Shown here piece after piece: positions 61,981 through 64,000 of a stretch of DNA of 64,000 bases. The stretch's first letter is position 1; each line of letters begins with the position of its first letter. The position numbers were made by a program, and so were the translations under genes. Location: positions 20,292,001 to 20,356,000 of the forward strand of contig JAKSXM010000137.1 in the NCBI GenBank assembly GCA_022575985.1, in the 5' to 3' direction. This DNA comes from Anagrus nilaparvatae. Lineage: Eukaryota; Arthropoda; Insecta; Hymenoptera; Mymaridae. The notes beneath the pieces were generated by a model. That model had not been told where the DNA came from. It was given only the letters and a program-made list of their open reading frames with translations, and made no database searches.

Positions 61981-62362
61981 CGCAAAAGATTTGTATAGGA
62001 CGTCCAGACAAGGGTTTATATATATTTTATGATGAATTTTTCATTTTATCCATTTCAGACTATTGTATTATATAAAATTCATGTCTTATGGGATTATAAT
62101 GGCTTTAAATTTATGACTCTGATCTACTTAAATTATTATATATGTATAGAGTTTATACATATGGACATATAAATGGTCAATATTTTATTATTAATTTCTT
62201 CATATATATTTAAGAATTTTTCAGACTTAAGTTTTATAGTAATGTGAAACGAATTAAAAGTTATAAGCTTTTATTTACCTGTAAATATAATTTATTGTAT
62301 GCGAAAGTGAAAATAAAATTTTCTCGTCAATAGCGGGAAAGCACCACTGAAGGAGAAAAAAA

Positions 62363-62470
62363 ATGGCCACAAGGCGGCTTGGCCATAAAAAAATAATGCC
62401 TCAAATCGCAGTTTACTATCCTTGGCTTCGCCTCGGGAGATACTTGCGGTTTGGGTGATTCTTTATTTTT
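62363..62470. repeat. Two adjacent hairpins with GC-rich stems
   Basis: First, ATGGCCACAAGGCGGCTTGGCCAT (62363-62386) is a short TGGCC stem-loop. Directly after it, AATAATGCCTCAAATCGCAG and GTTTACTATCC pair with GGGAGATACTTGCGGTTTGG and GTGATTCTTTATTTTT, with CTTGGCTTCGCCTCG in the loop (about 62388-62470). The sequence is conspicuous against an AT-rich background and may be the end of a transposon or a structured transcript. Confidence 0.5.
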
Positions 62471-62479
62471 CTTGCCATG

Positions 62480-63350
62480 TATCGCAATGTACTATTTAAA
62501 TGTGCAATTATTTCTAAGGGTATTAATAATCTTAAAAACTTTCATTAGAAAGCTATTCATTGTAAAATTTTAGGTATTGCTTGAATATTCAAGCAGATAC
62601 TAAAGTAATTAGTCCAAAGATTAATACTTAAGGGCCTTAAGGTAAATTTCAATTTTTTCTACATCTGCTGCGTTTTTATGGTATATGAGGGTCATTAAAT
62701 ATAATAATTTTTAAGTATGTAGTACGAATTTCGCCTCAAAATCTGAAATAATTTAACTTTTATTTAGACTGCCATGTTCTTAAAATATTGATAGTTTCTG
62801 AGTCAAAGTTAAAAAATTATTTTTTATCTCCAAAATTATTCCAGCCAAATAATATATGAGTTTTAACAGAGTTTTTTGTGGCCAAATCTGAAAATCGAGA
62901 TTTCGCTTGTGCAAATTTATAATTAGCAAAAGTTATTCCTCTTTAAAAGTTTTTTAGCAAAATTTTATACCAGTTGTATACCTTTTTGGAACTGAGTAAA
63001 AAACCCTTAAATTAGAAAAATACTCCTTAGTAGTGTTGATTTTTTTGGTAATCAGAAATCGCAACAAAATTTTTCCACAATTACGCTTTTAGGATCGTTG
63101 ATTTATTTATACAGAATTGTACAAAAATATTGATTTACAAAATAATTATTTACATTTTATTGCGCGGGCACGTTATTTACAAAAATTTTATATATAAAAT
63201 TTATAAAAACTTTAAAAAAAAGGATTTTATATAATATTTAACAAATTGAAAATGAGAATAAGAAAAAAATTTTGTAATCTAAAAATATTTGATTATAATA
63301 TTAACTAGATAAATTTAAATTTAAGAGCTCTTTGGATGTTTATTTACTAG
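62480..63350. other. AT-rich non-coding stretch
   Basis: Nothing recognisable. The 3' untranslated part of the terminal LINE probably ends near 63350. Confidence 0.4.
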
Positions 63351-63522
63351 GAAAAATTTGGTGCATTTTGTTTTGGTTTAGCTTACAGGTGTTGGGAAGT
63401 AAGGAGGTTTGAGAATTAGAAAAGTTAAAAGGGGACAAGAGATGGAAAAAGGAAGTAATCAGAACAGGTACAAGGGGAGGGGGGAGTTTGAGGAGTTATT
63501 ATGTGGTGCTGTTAGAGAAATT

Positions 63523-64000
63523 TTAGGATGGGAGGGCGGAGGAATCTTGTTGTAAAAGATAAAGGTAGATATTTTGTTTAAAAGTGTCTAAGGAGGAAGC
63601 AAGGCGGATATGTTCAGGGAGGGTGTTCCAAAAAATTTAGCATATAGACTAGGGAGGAATTGTTGTATTGGGGGCTTTTGGATGTTGTGATTGAGAGATG
63701 GGGTCGTAAATGAGGACGAAGGTCTCTTGTGGGAATGTAGTTTTTCCTTCAGGTATGTGGGTAGCCGGGTGTTCAGGACATTGTATATATGGACTGCGCA
63801 TAAGTATTTTTGGCGTAGCCTCACGTTAACCCAGCCTAATTTCAGTCTAGCAGGAGAGGTCCTATTTGGGAATTTAATATCAGATACGTATCTGACTGCA
63901 GCATTTTGTAATTTTTGAAGCCGATCGTATTGATATCCTAGAAGCTTGCCCAATGGGAAGGCGCCATAGTCGAAGAGGGGAAAAATTAGGGAAGTGACTA
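63523..64000 (-). pseudogene. LINE (CR1/Jockey-like) reverse transcriptase C-terminal region, partial, runs off the window
   Basis: Reading on the minus strand from the window edge: TSLIFPLFDYGAFPLGKLLG, then RLQKLQNAAVRYV, then LGWVNVRLRQKY. These are the conserved blocks after the RT palm in non-LTR retrotransposons (LDYG, LQ-LQN-AVR-I and W-V-RR-). The frame is open from 64000 to about 63628, where a six-T tract breaks it. The next frame continues WNTLPEHIRLASSLDTFKQ to a TAA at 63523-63525, matching the family's WNSLP-IR end. One indel therefore separates it from an intact C terminus; an internal start codon is not meaningful. A C-rich 3' untranslated region follows to about 63360. Confidence 0.8.

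Noticed and set aside
61599..61985. Longest open frame of the window (128 codons, minus strand)
   Set aside because: No domain, signal peptide or conserved-looking composition. The tail is a translated poly-T tract and the middle is TA-rich low complexity. Length is within chance for 64 kb.
63691..63918. Plus-strand 75-codon frame
   Set aside because: Shadow of the minus-strand LINE reverse transcriptase, whose motifs are clear.

Overview
This is an AT-rich eukaryotic window, by eye well over 70% A+T, with no operons, no ribosome-binding sites and no long open reading frames. The transposon complement suggests an arthropod, most likely an insect: LINE fragments that look R1/Jockey/CR1-like, a Penelope-like element with a GIY-YIG nuclease, a Helitron-like tandem pair, and many hairpin MITEs and foldback elements. 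The species cannot be fixed from the sequence. No complete host protein-coding gene is visible. Most of the window reads as intergenic or long-intron DNA shaped by transposons.

Layout. At 1-2.5 kb there is a foldback element (inverted arms around a 141-bp tandem array) followed by a TTA-flanked MITE with GGGCCGTTC ends. 2.5-15.5 kb is mostly featureless, with small hairpins, a possible retroelement primer-binding site at 6780, and a hairpin bracketed by direct repeats at 12.7-13.2 kb. 15.5-20.3 kb is the most transposon-dense part. It holds a 24-bp minisatellite repeat, then a minus-strand LINE split by a plus-strand Penelope-like element; both junctions carry CATG and the LINE coding sequence resumes across the insertion. 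A second, plus-strand LINE remnant and an 86-bp tandem repeat follow. At 26.2 kb is a 281-bp MITE with perfect 6-bp target duplications. At 28.3-30.5 kb are two apparently identical 1121-bp Helitron-like units head to tail.

At 36.7-37.8 kb and 50.6-51.7 kb lie two 1130-bp copies of one inverted-repeat-bounded element in opposite orientation, enclosing 12.7 kb. That interval contains a 29-codon reading frame encoding a signal-peptide-like peptide (40534-40623) and a very unusual nested palindrome at 48.1-49.5 kb. In that palindrome a 1.39-kb foldback carries, exactly at its centre and between ACGT repeats, a 425-bp insert that is itself largely palindromic and built on AAGCTTA motifs. A MITE with CACTGTAAAAAG ends lies at 55.6 kb. 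The window ends inside a minus-strand LINE reverse transcriptase whose frame runs off the right edge.

The two large foldback elements share a GGTCGCTGATCACGA-type motif and similar arm architecture, so they probably belong to one family. A second interspersed family, recognised by 24-bp GGACTTAGAATAATTT-type units, recurs at five or so places. All identities and boundaries were read by eye.
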